From assembly GCF_004359195.1 (NCBI RefSeq), contig NZ_CP037954.1, positions 930,001 through 994,000 on the forward strand: 64,000 nt of DNA, written 5' to 3'. This document shows positions 1 to 8,655 of this stretch, one piece after another. The position numbers and the translations under genes were made by a program. The notes under the pieces were generated by a model. It did no database searches. It was not told the origin of the DNA and was given only the letters and a program-made list of their open reading frames with translations. This stretch comes from Chryseobacterium salivictor (GTDB lineage: Bacteria > Bacteroidota > Bacteroidia > Flavobacteriales > Weeksellaceae). Every line of letters begins with the position of its first letter. The stretch's first letter is position 1.

Positions 1-1037
1 GTTTCCTCGCAGATGCCATTCCCCAAATTGTCTGGATTGGCGAAAGCGATGGCCGGCTCACTTATTTTAACCAGGCCACCATGGATTATTCCGGCAAAAA
101 CTACAATACCTTTCTGGAAGAAGACGGTTGGCTAAGCATTGTACATCCCGATGAAAGAGCTGAAAATCAGAGACTTTGGATGAAAAGTGTCACTACAAAA
201 ACGCCCTTTACCTATGAGCACCGATTTCTAGGTAAAAACGGTGAATACCGGTGGTTTTTGAGCAGGGCAACACCGCAGCTGGATGAAATGGGAAATGTAA
301 AGAAATGGGTGGGAACCAGCACCGATATTGATGAAATGAAGCGGCTTGATCAGCATAAAAATGATTTCATTAAAATTGCCAATCACGAATTGAAAACGCC
401 GGTCACCACCATAAAAGGCTACGTGCAACTGCTCAAGAAAATGCGCGGCGATTCCGAAGATAAATTTCTGGTCAACTCTTTAAATACCATCGAAAATCAA
501 ATCAACAAGCTTAATCAGTTAATGGGCGAGCTTTTGGATATTTCCCGTATCGAATCCGGGCAGCTTCCTTTACATAAAGGCGATTTTTCGCTGGTAAAAC
601 TGGTGACAGAAACCATAGAAGACATCAAGGCTGCCGACCAAAGTCATCAGATTAATTTTGAACTGAGCCATACGTCAGATGTCGAAGTATTTGCAGATAA
701 AGACCGGATTACACAGGTTTTAAATAATCTTCTGACCAACGCAATCAAATATTCCCCTAATAAAAAAGAGGTACATGTGAAACTTTTCATTGATGGAAAG
801 TGTGCGGTAGTTTCTGTCGAAGACTTTGGAATCGGCATGAACGAAGAGGAATTAAGTAAAATCTTCGAGCGTTTTTATCGCGTTTCCGGTAAGGATGAAG
901 TTACTTTCCCGGGTTTTGGCATCGGATTATTCATTGTAAAAGATATTTTGGATCGCCACCACGGAAAAATCTGGGTCGAAAGTGAAAAAAACAAAGGCAG
1001 TAAATTTTACTTCTCATTGCCTCTTTTCAAAAATTAA
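1..1037 (+). CDS. PAS-domain sensor histidine kinase (5' end outside window)
   Basis: The reading frame is open from base 3, so the gene starts before the window; 344 residues are visible. The first part is a PAS domain (PQIVWIGESDG near the edge, then a PAC-type segment ending GTSTDIDEMK). It is followed by a HisKA dimerisation domain with the phospho-acceptor His in NHELKTPVTT (codon 384-386) and an HATPase_c domain with N box NNLLTNAIKYSP, G1 DFGIGM and G2 GFGIGLFIV. No membrane segment is seen in the visible part, which suggests a soluble kinase or one anchored further upstream. A response regulator follows 7 bases later. The ligand sensed by the PAS domain is unknown. The family call is firm; the upstream domain content cannot be judged. 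Confidence 0.93.
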   Translation, partial: FLADAIPQIVWIGESDGRLTYFNQATMDYSGKNYNTFLEEDGWLSIVHPDERAENQRLWMKSVTTKTPFTYEHRFLGKNGEYRWFLSRATPQLDEMGNVKKWVGTSTDIDEMKRLDQHKNDFIKIANHELKTPVTTIKGYVQLLKKMRGDSEDKFLVNSLNTIENQINKLNQLMGELLDISRIESGQLPLHKGDFSLVKLVTETIEDIKAADQSHQINFELSHTSDVEVFADKDRITQVLNNLLTNAIKYSPNKKEVHVKLFIDGKCAVVSVEDFGIGMNEEELSKIFERFYRVSGKDEVTFPGFGIGLFIVKDILDRHHGKIWVESEKNKGSKFYFSLPLFKN

Positions 1038-1044
1038 ATAAATT

Positions 1045-1398
1045 ATGAAGATATTAATAGTTGATGACAATAAGGATATATGCCAGCTTATCGAAAGCAT
1101 TTTGCTTGCTGATGGTTACGATATTCAATCATGCTGCAATCCTTCAGAGTTCCATGAAAAATTAAAACATGCTAAGCCTGAACTAATTATTACCGACATG
1201 CTCATGTCTGGTTTTGATGGGCGAACTTTAACCAAAGACATAAAAAACAATTCCGAAACTGCAGACATAAAAGTGATGTTAATGTCTGCTCATCCGGATG
1301 CAGCGCAGATCTCCAACGAGATCGGCGCTGATGATTTTCTGGCTAAACCTTTTGAGATAGACGATTTGGTCGATAAAGTAGAGCGCCTTTTAAATTAA
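1045..1398 (+). CDS. Single-domain response regulator (receiver only)
   Basis: This 117-residue protein is a bare REC domain: acidic pair D7/D8, phosphorylation site D51 in IITDMLMSG, S81 in MSA and K101 in AKPF. No DNA-binding or enzymatic output domain is attached, so it probably acts by protein contact, as CheY or Spo0F-like proteins do, or passes phosphate to another regulator. It sits 7 bases after the histidine kinase and is presumably co-transcribed with it and phosphorylated by it. The target is not encoded nearby. Confidence 0.92.
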   Translation: MKILIVDDNKDICQLIESILLADGYDIQSCCNPSEFHEKLKHAKPELIITDMLMSGFDGRTLTKDIKNNSETADIKVMLMSAHPDAAQISNEIGADDFLAKPFEIDDLVDKVERLLN

Positions 1399-1437
1399 AA
1401 CCACTCCCTGAATTTTAGAATCTCACGCTGACAAAAT

Positions 1438-2055
1438 TTATTCAAATAACATTTTCGTAATAAAATCATTTTCCTTATTTCCTCTTGCCGGTGAATATTC
1501 CCGGCCGTAGAAAATGATTTGCAGGTGCAATTTATTCCAGATTTCGCGGGGGAATAATTTTTTCGCATCTTTCTCCGTTTCTACCACGTTTTTACCGGAA
1601 GTTAATTTCCACTGAATCATCAACCGGTGAATATGGGTATCAACCGGGAAAGCCGGAACACCAAAAGCCTGACTCATCACCACAGAAGCGGTTTTATGGC
1701 CAACACCGGGAAGATTTTCGAGTTCTTCAAAAGTCTGCGGAACAATTCCATCATGTCTTTCGACCAGAAGTTCAGCCATTCTTTTTAAATTTTTAGCTTT
1801 CGTATTGGCTAAACCGATTTCTTTAATTAAATATCTAATTTCATCAACTTCTAATTCCATCATTTTAAAGGGATTGCCCGCAACTTCGAAAAGTTTTGGC
1901 GAGATCTGATTCACTTTTTTATCCGTTGTCTGAGCGGAAAGCGCGACTGCAACCAATAAAGTAAACGGATCACTATGGTCGAGCGGAATGGGAACGATGG
2001 GATATAATTTTTCCAGTTCTGTCATCACTATTTCTGCTCTTTGCTTTTTCGTCAT
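1438..2055 (-). CDS. nth: Endonuclease III (DNA glycosylase/AP lyase) lacking the Fe-S cysteines
   Basis: This is a HhH-GPD base-excision-repair glycosylase that removes oxidised pyrimidines and nicks abasic sites. The helix-hairpin-helix LPGVGHKTAS carries the catalytic Lys (K121) and FPVDTHIHR the catalytic Asp (D139), almost the same numbering as E. coli Nth (K120, D138). I chose ATG at 2055; the longer frame uses a TTG at 2076 that overlaps the space before the divergent bcp. The C-terminus (YGREYSPARG, then 12 more residues) has none of the four cysteines that hold the 4Fe-4S cluster in the E. coli enzyme, and the protein stops right after that region. The call is otherwise secure. Confidence 0.93.
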   Translation of the reverse strand: MTKKQRAEIVMTELEKLYPIVPIPLDHSDPFTLLVAVALSAQTTDKKVNQISPKLFEVAGNPFKMMELEVDEIRYLIKEIGLANTKAKNLKRMAELLVERHDGIVPQTFEELENLPGVGHKTASVVMSQAFGVPAFPVDTHIHRLMIQWKLTSGKNVVETEKDAKKLFPREIWNKLHLQIIFYGREYSPARGNKENDFITKMLFE

Positions 2056-2087
2056 TTTAATTCTAAATTTGAACAAAATTAAACATT

Positions 2088-2540
2088 ATGTTGAAAGTAG
2101 GCGATCAATTACCAGAATTCGAAAGTATCAATCAGGACGGTGAAACGGTAAAGTCATCCGATTTTTCCGGAAAAAAACTTATCCTATTTTTTTACCCAAA
2201 AGCAAATACGCCTGGCTGTACCGCAGAAGCGTGTGATTTAAACGATAATTTTTCACAACTTAAAAAAGAAGGATACCAATTATTAGGCGTTTCTGCAGAT
2301 CCTGTAAAAGCCCAAAAGAAATTCCATGAAAAATTTGGATTCCAGTATCCATTACTCGCCGATGAAAATAAGGAAGTCATCGAGAAATTTGGTGTTTGGC
2401 AACTGAAGAAATTCATGGGCAAAGAATTCATGGGAATCGTTCGTACCACATTTATTTTTGATGAAAAAGGAAGCTGCACGCGCGTTATCGAAAAGGTAAA
2501 AACCAAGGAAGCTGCGAAACAGATTCTCGAAACCGTTTAA
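2088..2540 (+). CDS. bcp: Thioredoxin-dependent peroxiredoxin, Bcp/PrxQ type
   Basis: This 150-residue peroxiredoxin reduces hydrogen peroxide and organic peroxides with electrons from thioredoxin. The motif NTPGCTAEACDL gives the peroxidatic Cys (C44) and a resolving Cys five residues later (C49), the spacing of atypical two-cysteine Bcp proteins. There is no signal peptide, so it is cytoplasmic. It is transcribed divergently from nth across about 30 bases, which pairs an oxidant scavenger with a repair enzyme for oxidised bases. It converges on sufS, and a long palindrome separates the two. Confidence 0.95.
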   Translation: MLKVGDQLPEFESINQDGETVKSSDFSGKKLILFFYPKANTPGCTAEACDLNDNFSQLKKEGYQLLGVSADPVKAQKKFHEKFGFQYPLLADENKEVIEKFGVWQLKKFMGKEFMGIVRTTFIFDEKGSCTRVIEKVKTKEAAKQILETV

Positions 2541-2557
2541 ATTAAAACAAAACTTTC

Positions 2558-2598
2558 GCCACGAATGCACGAAGTCTCTTTATCCGTGCATTCGTGGC
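2558..2598. terminator. Bidirectional hairpin between bcp and sufS
   Basis: There are perfect 14-base arms: GCCACGAATGCACG at 2558-2571 and its reverse complement at 2585-2598, with a 13-base loop. It lies between convergent bcp and sufS. A short T run (TTTTT) follows on the plus side. It probably ends both transcripts, though the GC-rich arms also resemble dispersed REP-like elements. Confidence 0.6.
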
Positions 2599-2603
2599 AA
2601 TTT

Positions 2604-3824
2604 TTACATCAACATTCGCTGTGCTTTTTTCACGCCTTCTGCCAAAATATCGATTTCTTCAAAAGTATTATAAACCGCGAAACTCGCACGAACTGTACCG
2701 GCAATATTGAAAAATTTCATAATCGGTTGTGTACAGTGGTGACCGGTTCTCACCGCGATGCCGAGTTTGTCCAGAATCATTCCGACGTCGGAAGCAATAC
2801 CGATTCCTTCCAGATTAAAAGAAACCACGCCGGTTCTATTGGCTTTTTCGCCGTAAATTTTTAAACCTTCAATTTCCAGTAATTTTTTCTGAGCGTAATC
2901 CAGCAACGCATTTTCATGGGTCTGAATATGTTCATGACCGAGAGTTTCCATGAAGTCAATGGCCGCGCCTAAAGCGATATTCCCGCCAACATTCGGGGTT
3001 CCGGCTTCAAATTTAAAAGGCAGATCGGCGTAAGTCGTTTCTTCAAAAGAACACGTTGCAATCATTTCACCGCCACCATGAAAAGGTTGAATTTTTCTAA
3101 GGATTTCTTCTTTTCCGTACAGAATTCCCGTTCCCATCGGCGCATACATTTTATGTCCGGAGAACACAAAAAAATCACAGTCCATTTTCTGGACATCGAT
3201 TTTGAAATGCGGAACAGATTGGGCGCCATCAATCACAACCATCGCGTTTGAATTTGCTCTGGTTTTTGCGATAATTTCTTCGATAGGATTGATCACGCCC
3301 AAAGCATTGGAAACCTGGTTAAGAGAAACAATCTTCGTTCTTTCACTCAAATTTTTATCTAAAAAATCGAGCTGAAGAATTCCGTTTTCGTCCATTGGAA
3401 TTACTTTCAGTTTCGCGCCGGTTCTTTCACACAACATTTGCCACGGAACGATATTCGAGTGGTGTTCAAGATAAGAGATAATGATCTCGTCATCTTTCTT
3501 AACCAAATTCGTTAAAGCATAGGCGATAAGGTTGATTCCTTCGGTAGTTCCTTTGGTAAAAATAACTTCAAAATCATGTTTAGCATTAATGAATTTCTGA
3601 ACTTTTCTTCGGGAAACCTCCATCTCTTCCGTCGCTAACTGGCTCAAAGTATGAATTCCGCGATGTACATTCGCGTTAATGGTAGAATAATACTTTTCCC
3701 AACTTTGAATAACGGAAACCGGCTTCTGAGAAGTAGCGCCGTTATCGAGATAAACCAAAGGTTTGCCGTTAACGGTTTGAGTGAGAATAGGAAACTGACT
3801 GCGAATATTTTGGATGTCGAACAT
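2604..3824 (-). CDS. sufS: Cysteine desulfurase, SufS type
   Basis: This PLP enzyme takes sulfur from L-cysteine as an enzyme-bound persulfide for iron-sulfur cluster assembly. It has 406 residues, the normal SufS length. The PLP-binding Lys is K225 in FSGHKMYAP, and the persulfide Cys is C364 in RTGHHCTQP, matching E. coli SufS (K226, C364). The RTGHHCTQP loop is the type found in SufS/CsdA rather than IscS. No other suf genes are adjacent in the window, so it is either separated from the sufBCD cluster or a second desulfurase. ATG start at 3824. Confidence 0.94.
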   Translation of the reverse strand: MFDIQNIRSQFPILTQTVNGKPLVYLDNGATSQKPVSVIQSWEKYYSTINANVHRGIHTLSQLATEEMEVSRRKVQKFINAKHDFEVIFTKGTTEGINLIAYALTNLVKKDDEIIISYLEHHSNIVPWQMLCERTGAKLKVIPMDENGILQLDFLDKNLSERTKIVSLNQVSNALGVINPIEEIIAKTRANSNAMVVIDGAQSVPHFKIDVQKMDCDFFVFSGHKMYAPMGTGILYGKEEILRKIQPFHGGGEMIATCSFEETTYADLPFKFEAGTPNVGGNIALGAAIDFMETLGHEHIQTHENALLDYAQKKLLEIEGLKIYGEKANRTGVVSFNLEGIGIASDVGMILDKLGIAVRTGHHCTQPIMKFFNIAGTVRASFAVYNTFEEIDILAEGVKKAQRMLM

Positions 3825-4142
3825 GATGCTTATTTAGAATGCTTCAAATTTACGGAAATTTAATTTGAATAATCTTTATATTTAAGAGTAAAGAGAATAG
3901 AAAAAAGAATAAAGACGATAGCAAAATCCTAAAATTTCTGCCGCTTAAAAACGCAACTTTTTAAATAAATGATCTGCAAATCGCTTTAAAAAAATGCGAT
4001 CGATAGTTTTGATATTCCCCTTTGCTAAGTGAAATCGAAGATTCGACGAAGTCAAACGCCTTTGCGATCTTAATTTATTAAACAGAATGCTTGATAAAAC
4101 TTTGCGTCTTTGCGTTAAAATATTCTCCCAGCATAAAAGTTA
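3825..4142. repeat. Intergenic stretch with TTTGCG-type repeats, no gene seen
   Basis: These 318 bases lie between the start of sufS and the end of the serine hydrolase gene. I see no coding frame worth calling. The part nearest the hydrolase holds the word TTTGCG at 4061 and 4101 and a third copy, TTGCGT, at 4110, within an AT-rich background. Such phrases recur between genes in Flavobacteriales as far as I recall, but only this copy and a looser one near 38055 are visible here. Confidence 0.4.
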
Positions 4143-5282
4143 TCAATCAAAGTTTTTTACCACTTCATTCACATAAAACTCAACTTGTACTGGTCTTCCT
4201 TTTTCATCAAAAGTTTCCCTTTTATCCATTCCTGTGCGTACAATTACCATTTGCTTTTCCGGAATCACAATGATATACTGGCCATATAATCCGCGGAAAT
4301 AATAATGCTTAACCACAGCGTCATTGTTGATCCAAAGTCCTGAGCCATAAGCTTCACCGGATAATTTGGTCGGCGTCCGCATCTTTTCAATAAAGTCTGA
4401 ATTAAGGATTTGTTTCCCACCAAATTCACCATCATTTAAAAATAACTGTCCAAGTTTTGCAAAGTCTCTCGCATTGGAATTGATGCAGCAGAACGTTTTT
4501 TCCATACCGAAATCATCGGTATTCCAGGTGGCGTTGTGTTCCATTCCGAGCGGTTGCCATAAATTTTCCGAAGCATATTGCGCAACAGTTTTATCGATCG
4601 ATTTTCTCAGGGCAAAACCCAGAAGTTGCGTTGCACCGGACTGATATTCGAATTGTGTTCCGGGTTGATTTTTAAAGTCGCGAAGAAAAACGGCTTCTTC
4701 CAAAGACTTTCCATAATAGGCTTTTGCGTTGGGCAGAAATGGATTGTTATAATCTTCTTTCCAGTTCAAACCGGCTTCCATTTCAGCTAAATTAGCGAGC
4801 GTTAACGATTTCCCGAATTTTATATTATTATATTTCTGAAAAAAATTGGAGAATTTTTCATCAAAACTTTTGATCTTTTTCTGTTCGATGGCTTTACCCA
4901 CAAGCATCACCGTTATACCTTTCGCCATAGAAAAAGAATTAGTGTGTGAGTTTTGATTATAACCGTCCCAATATTCTTCGTGAACTAATTTCCCGTTTTT
5001 AATGATGAGAAAAGAAGCTGTTTTTGATTGTTTTAAATCTTCAACGAGACTTTTCGGTAAAGTCTTTTTATTGTAGAGCGAATCTTTCACCCAGGGAGCT
5101 GAATTTCCTTTTGCAATCGTGTGAGACTTGAAATAAGCTCCATCATCAATGGAAGAACCGGTTTCACCGCGCAGATAAGTTTCACGGATACCTTTGAATA
5201 AATAATCATATCCAAAAGTATAGGCAAGCGCAATCAAAACTGCAAAAAAGATAAGAATACCTTTCAGGATTTTTTGTAACAT
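4143..5282 (-). CDS. Membrane-anchored serine hydrolase, class C beta-lactamase fold
   Basis: This 379-residue protein has an N-terminal membrane segment (about residues 6-24) followed by a beta-lactamase/transpeptidase-like (PF00144) domain. The catalytic S118-x-x-K121 is in SFSMAKG, and a Tyr motif appears as FEYQSG. The C-terminal part has an HYYFRGLYGQ segment where the third motif (HxG/KTG) is expected. It probably acts in the periplasm on a peptide or ester; family members include esterases, D-aminopeptidases and 6-aminohexanoate-dimer hydrolases, and the sequence does not tell which. It is transcribed in the same direction as glyS but a terminator separates the two. Confidence 0.85.
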   Translation of the reverse strand: MLQKILKGILIFFAVLIALAYTFGYDYLFKGIRETYLRGETGSSIDDGAYFKSHTIAKGNSAPWVKDSLYNKKTLPKSLVEDLKQSKTASFLIIKNGKLVHEEYWDGYNQNSHTNSFSMAKGITVMLVGKAIEQKKIKSFDEKFSNFFQKYNNIKFGKSLTLANLAEMEAGLNWKEDYNNPFLPNAKAYYGKSLEEAVFLRDFKNQPGTQFEYQSGATQLLGFALRKSIDKTVAQYASENLWQPLGMEHNATWNTDDFGMEKTFCCINSNARDFAKLGQLFLNDGEFGGKQILNSDFIEKMRTPTKLSGEAYGSGLWINNDAVVKHYYFRGLYGQYIIVIPEKQMVIVRTGMDKRETFDEKGRPVQVEFYVNEVVKNFD

Positions 5283-5321
5283 ATCGGGAGTTTAATGACA
5301 AATTTAATGTTAATTATCTTT

Positions 5322-5354
5322 AAAATAAAAAAGTCCCGGATTGCTCCGGAACTT
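5322..5354 (-). terminator. Intrinsic terminator of glyS
   Basis: Ten-base arms (5331-5340 and 5345-5354, one G-T wobble, loop of four) are followed on the minus strand by a run of T with one A. It lies 25 bases past the glyS stop codon. Confidence 0.8.
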
Positions 5355-5378
5355 CTCATTAAAAATATTTTTAAAGAC

Positions 5379-6920
5379 TTAAATCTTAGAAAGTAAATTT
5401 CTGAAATTCGTTTTCTCGTCAATGATTCTTCGCAAATCAGCAACAGCAACTCTTTCCTGTTTCATGGTATCTCTATCCCGCAAAGTCACGGTATTGTCGG
5501 TTAAAGAATCGTGGTCGATTGTAATACAGAAAGGCGTTCCGATTGCATCCTGGCGTCTGTATCTTTTTCCGATGCTGTCTTTATCTTCGTAGATCATGTT
5601 GAAATCATATTTCAGATCATTGAAGATTTTCTCACCGTATTCGCCTAAACCGTCTTTTTTCATTAAAGGTAAGATCGCTGCTTTTACCGGAGCCAAAGCC
5701 GGAGGAAGTGAAAGAACTGTTCTTTCTGAACCATCTTCTAAAACCTCATCTTTCAGACAGTTGGAGAAAATTGCCAGGAACAAACGGTCTAAACCTACCG
5801 AAGTTTCTACCACATAAGGAACGTAATTTTCATTTCTTTCCGCATCGAAATACTGTAATTTACGGCCAGAATGTTTTTCGTGCGCACTCAAATCGAAATC
5901 GGTTCTGGAGTGAATTCCTTCCAGTTCTTTAAATCCAAACGGAAATTTAAATTCGATATCTGAAGCAGCATTTGCGTAATGTGCCAGTTTTTCGTGATCG
6001 TGAAATTTATAATTCTCAGCGCCTAAACCTAATGCCAAATGCCAGTTCAAACGTTTCTGCTTCCATTCTTCATAGTAACCCAGTTCGGTTCCCGGCGGCA
6101 CAAAAAACTGCATCTCCATCTGTTCGAATTCCCTCATTCTGAAAATAAACTGTCTCGCAACGATTTCATTTCTAAAGGCTTTCCCGATTTGGGCAATTCC
6201 GAAAGGCAATTTGTGTCGCGACGTTTTCTGAACATTTAGGAAGTTGACGAAAATCCCCTGTGCCGTTTCCGGTCTCAAATATAAATCGGTCGCAGAATCC
6301 GCAGAAGCGCCTAATTTTGTTCCGAACATTAAGTTGAATTGCCGAACATCCGTCCAGTTTTTTGAACCGGTATCAGGATCAGCAATTTCTAATTCTTCGA
6401 TTAAAGATTTTACGTCGGCAAGATCTTCTTTTTCAAGAGATTGTGCCATTCTCGAAAGAATAGTTTTTTGTTTTTCCCGATATTCTAAAACGCGCGGATT
6501 CGTGCTTTCAAATTCATTTTTATCAAAAGCTTCACCAAATCTTTTGGCCGCTTTATCGATTTCTTTTTGTGCTTTATCTTCCAGTTTTGCACAGTAATCC
6601 TCTATTAAAACATCGGCTCTGAAACGTTTTTTCGAATCTTTATTGTCAATCAAAGGATCATTAAAAGCATCAACGTGGCCAGAAGCTTTCCAAATCGTGG
6701 GATGCATAAAAATCGCGGTATCAATGCCCACAATATTATCATTTAACTGCACCATCGCTTTCCACCAGTACTGTTTGATGTTGTTTTTCAGTTCCACTCC
6801 ATTTTGTCCGTAATCGTAAATCGCCGAAAGACCGTCATAAATTTCACTGGAAGGAAAAATAAAACCATATTCTTTCGCGTGCGAAATCAATTTTTTGAAA
6901 ACATCTTCTTGTTTTGCCAT
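5379..6920 (-). CDS. glyS: Glycyl-tRNA synthetase, single-chain (dimeric) type
   Basis: This class II aminoacyl-tRNA synthetase charges tRNA-Gly. At 513 residues it is the alpha2 type found in eukaryotes, archaea and many bacteria, not the split alpha/beta enzyme of E. coli. Class II motif 2 is visible as GIAQIGKAFRNEI, followed by FRMREFEQMEMQFF, and motif 3 as GLDRLFLAIF. The C-terminal anticodon-binding domain runs from about residue 410 (VKAAILPLMKKDGLG onward). ATG start at 6920; no leader T-box is visible in the short upstream region. Confidence 0.96.
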   Translation of the reverse strand: MAKQEDVFKKLISHAKEYGFIFPSSEIYDGLSAIYDYGQNGVELKNNIKQYWWKAMVQLNDNIVGIDTAIFMHPTIWKASGHVDAFNDPLIDNKDSKKRFRADVLIEDYCAKLEDKAQKEIDKAAKRFGEAFDKNEFESTNPRVLEYREKQKTILSRMAQSLEKEDLADVKSLIEELEIADPDTGSKNWTDVRQFNLMFGTKLGASADSATDLYLRPETAQGIFVNFLNVQKTSRHKLPFGIAQIGKAFRNEIVARQFIFRMREFEQMEMQFFVPPGTELGYYEEWKQKRLNWHLALGLGAENYKFHDHEKLAHYANAASDIEFKFPFGFKELEGIHSRTDFDLSAHEKHSGRKLQYFDAERNENYVPYVVETSVGLDRLFLAIFSNCLKDEVLEDGSERTVLSLPPALAPVKAAILPLMKKDGLGEYGEKIFNDLKYDFNMIYEDKDSIGKRYRRQDAIGTPFCITIDHDSLTDNTVTLRDRDTMKQERVAVADLRRIIDEKTNFRNLLSKI

Positions 6921-6975
6921 CGTTTTTAGAATTTATGCAAAAATAGGGAATTTAATACGGATTATAAATGACAAA

Positions 6976-7000
6976 AGAGACAGAAGTTAAATCTGTCTCT
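6976..7000. terminator. Hairpin terminator downstream of the 7026-7520 gene
   Basis: Perfect nine-base arms, AGAGACAGA at 6976-6984 and TCTGTCTCT at 6992-7000, flank a seven-base loop. A weak T run follows on the minus strand. It separates the hypothetical exported protein gene from glyS. Confidence 0.6.
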
Positions 7001-7025
7001 CTATCTATTTTTTAAGTGATTTTTT

Positions 7026-7520
7026 TTAGAAATTATAGCTCAGAGCCAAACCATTTCCGGCACTTTCTAATTTGAAATATGGTTGAAAAGCCGTTGTTCC
7101 GCCGTTTTCAAGTTCAATTGCTTTTTTAGCATTTTTATCCGCTGCAAGAGCGAACGGGATTCCTATCCCAATTAACCCAACTCCCGTACCAATGAGACTC
7201 CAGGCGGTTGAATAGTCCGGCTTTACCTTGTAAGGATCGCCAAACATATTATAAACTGTTTTTGTATTTGCCTGCGCAATCATCTCAGCGATACCCAAGC
7301 CGAGTGAAAATCCTCCTGTGTAAGCAAAAATTTCACCGGCCGTTTTATTGGTTCGTGCTTTTTTGAAATAATCTCTTGCTTCAGAATTTTGAAAAACCTG
7401 CTCATACTGAGAGAACTTGTATTTTGTTCCGTCTTTGACTAATCGGTTTTTCTCCATACTTACCTGAGAAAATGCAGTTTGAAAACAAATTGATAAACCC
7501 AACAATAGAATTTTTTTCAT
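7026..7520 (-). CDS. Hypothetical exported protein
   Basis: This 164-residue protein starts with a clear signal peptide (MKKILLLGLSICFQTAFSQ). The mature part has a charged first third and two glycine-rich hydrophobic stretches, around residues 63-78 and 108-125, that could be membrane helices. It ends with FKLESAGNGLALSYNF, an alternating pattern with terminal Phe typical of outer-membrane or periplasmic proteins in this phylum. I do not recognise a family with a known function. It is transcribed alone, divergent from pyrD. Confidence 0.75.
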   Translation of the reverse strand: MKKILLLGLSICFQTAFSQVSMEKNRLVKDGTKYKFSQYEQVFQNSEARDYFKKARTNKTAGEIFAYTGGFSLGLGIAEMIAQANTKTVYNMFGDPYKVKPDYSTAWSLIGTGVGLIGIGIPFALAADKNAKKAIELENGGTTAFQPYFKLESAGNGLALSYNF

Positions 7521-7610
7521 GAAATTTTTTTGCTAAAATAGAAATTATTTTCATTGTGGTCAATTACTTTCAATCCTTTTAATTTGATTAAATTTGTCAA
7601 ACTTTTCTCC

Positions 7611-8618
7611 ATGTACAAATCTTTTATCCGTCCGGTTCTATTCCAATTCGATCCTGAAGAAGTTCATTATTTTACTTTTTCATTATTAAAGAATTTCCCT
7701 TTTCTCACCAAAATATTTCTTCCAAAACCTATCGAGGACAAAAGACTTGAACGGGAAGTTTTCGGTTTGAAGTTTAAAAATCCAGTTGGGTTGGCCGCTG
7801 GTTTTGATAAGGATGCGAAAATGTTCAACGAACTTTCCGATCTTGGATTTGGTTTTGTAGAAATCGGAACATTAACGCCGAAACCACAGGAGGGAAATCC
7901 AAAAAAAAGACTGTTCCGACTGAAAGAAGATTCTGCGATCATCAACCGGATGGGTTTTAATAACGGCGGAGTAGATGCAGCGGTGGAACGTTTAAAAAAA
8001 AATAAAAACGTGCTCATCGGCGGAAATATCGGTAAAAATAAAGTTACGCCCAATGAAGATGCCGCAAATGATTATATCATTTGTTTCGAAAAATTATTTC
8101 CGGTTGTCGATTATTTCGTGGTGAATGTGAGTTCGCCGAATACGCCCAATCTTCGGGAACTTCAGGATAAAGAACCTTTAACAAAGTTACTCGGCACGCT
8201 GCAGGCATTAAATTCAAAAAAGGAAAAACCGAAACCGATTCTTTTGAAAATCGCACCGGATTTAAGCGATGACCAACTTTTAGATATTATCGATATCGTG
8301 AAAGAAACTCAGATCGCCGGAGTCATTGCGACGAACACGACCCTTTCGCGCGAGAATTTAATTTCAGAAAATAAGAAAGAAAACGGGGGCCTTTCCGGAA
8401 AACCTTTAGCAAAACGTTCTACAGAAGTCATCAGATTTCTTTCCGAAAAAAGCGGAAAAGCTTTTCCCATTATCGGAGTTGGAGGAATTCATTCTGCGGA
8501 AGATGCTTTAGAGAAATTAGAAGCCGGCGCCAGTTTGGTGCAATTGTATACAGGATTTATTTATGAAGGACCGGAATTGATTCATGAAATTAATCAAAAG
8601 ATTTTGGAGAAAATGTAA
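7611..8618 (+). CDS. pyrD: Dihydroorotate dehydrogenase (quinone), class 2
   Basis: This enzyme oxidises dihydroorotate to orotate in pyrimidine synthesis and passes electrons from FMN to the quinone pool at the inner membrane. The protein has 335 residues, the class 2 length. The N-terminal helical part ([17 protein letters not shown]) is the membrane- and quinone-facing extension. The active-site Ser loop is [10 protein letters not shown] (about residues 171-180), and FMN contacts include the [12 protein letters not shown] segment. I chose ATG at 7611; the frame extends up to a TTG at 7554, but those 19 residues do not fit the family. Confidence 0.95.
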   Translation: MYKSFIRPVLFQFDPEEVHYFTFSLLKNFPFLTKIFLPKPIEDKRLEREVFGLKFKNPVGLAAGFDKDAKMFNELSDLGFGFVEIGTLTPKPQEGNPKKRLFRLKEDSAIINRMGFNNGGVDAAVERLKKNKNVLIGGNIGKNKVTPNEDAANDYIICFEKLFPVVDYFVVNVSSPNTPNLRELQDKEPLTKLLGTLQALNSKKEKPKPILLKIAPDLSDDQLLDIIDIVKETQIAGVIATNTTLSRENLISENKKENGGLSGKPLAKRSTEVIRFLSEKSGKAFPIIGVGGIHSAEDALEKLEAGASLVQLYTGFIYEGPELIHEINQKILEKM

Positions 8619-8650
8619 GCGCTGTTAGAGCTTTAAGCTCTAACAGCGCT
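8618..8650. terminator. Perfect 33-base palindrome between pyrD and the DUF445 gene
   Basis: Sixteen-base perfect arms (8618-8633 and 8635-8650, starting AGCGCTGTTAGAGC) surround a single central base. It begins on the last base of the pyrD stop codon and ends six bases before the convergent gene's stop. It lacks a T run on either side. It is probably a bidirectional terminator or mRNA-end stabiliser. Confidence 0.6.
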
Positions 8651-8655
8651 CTCCA

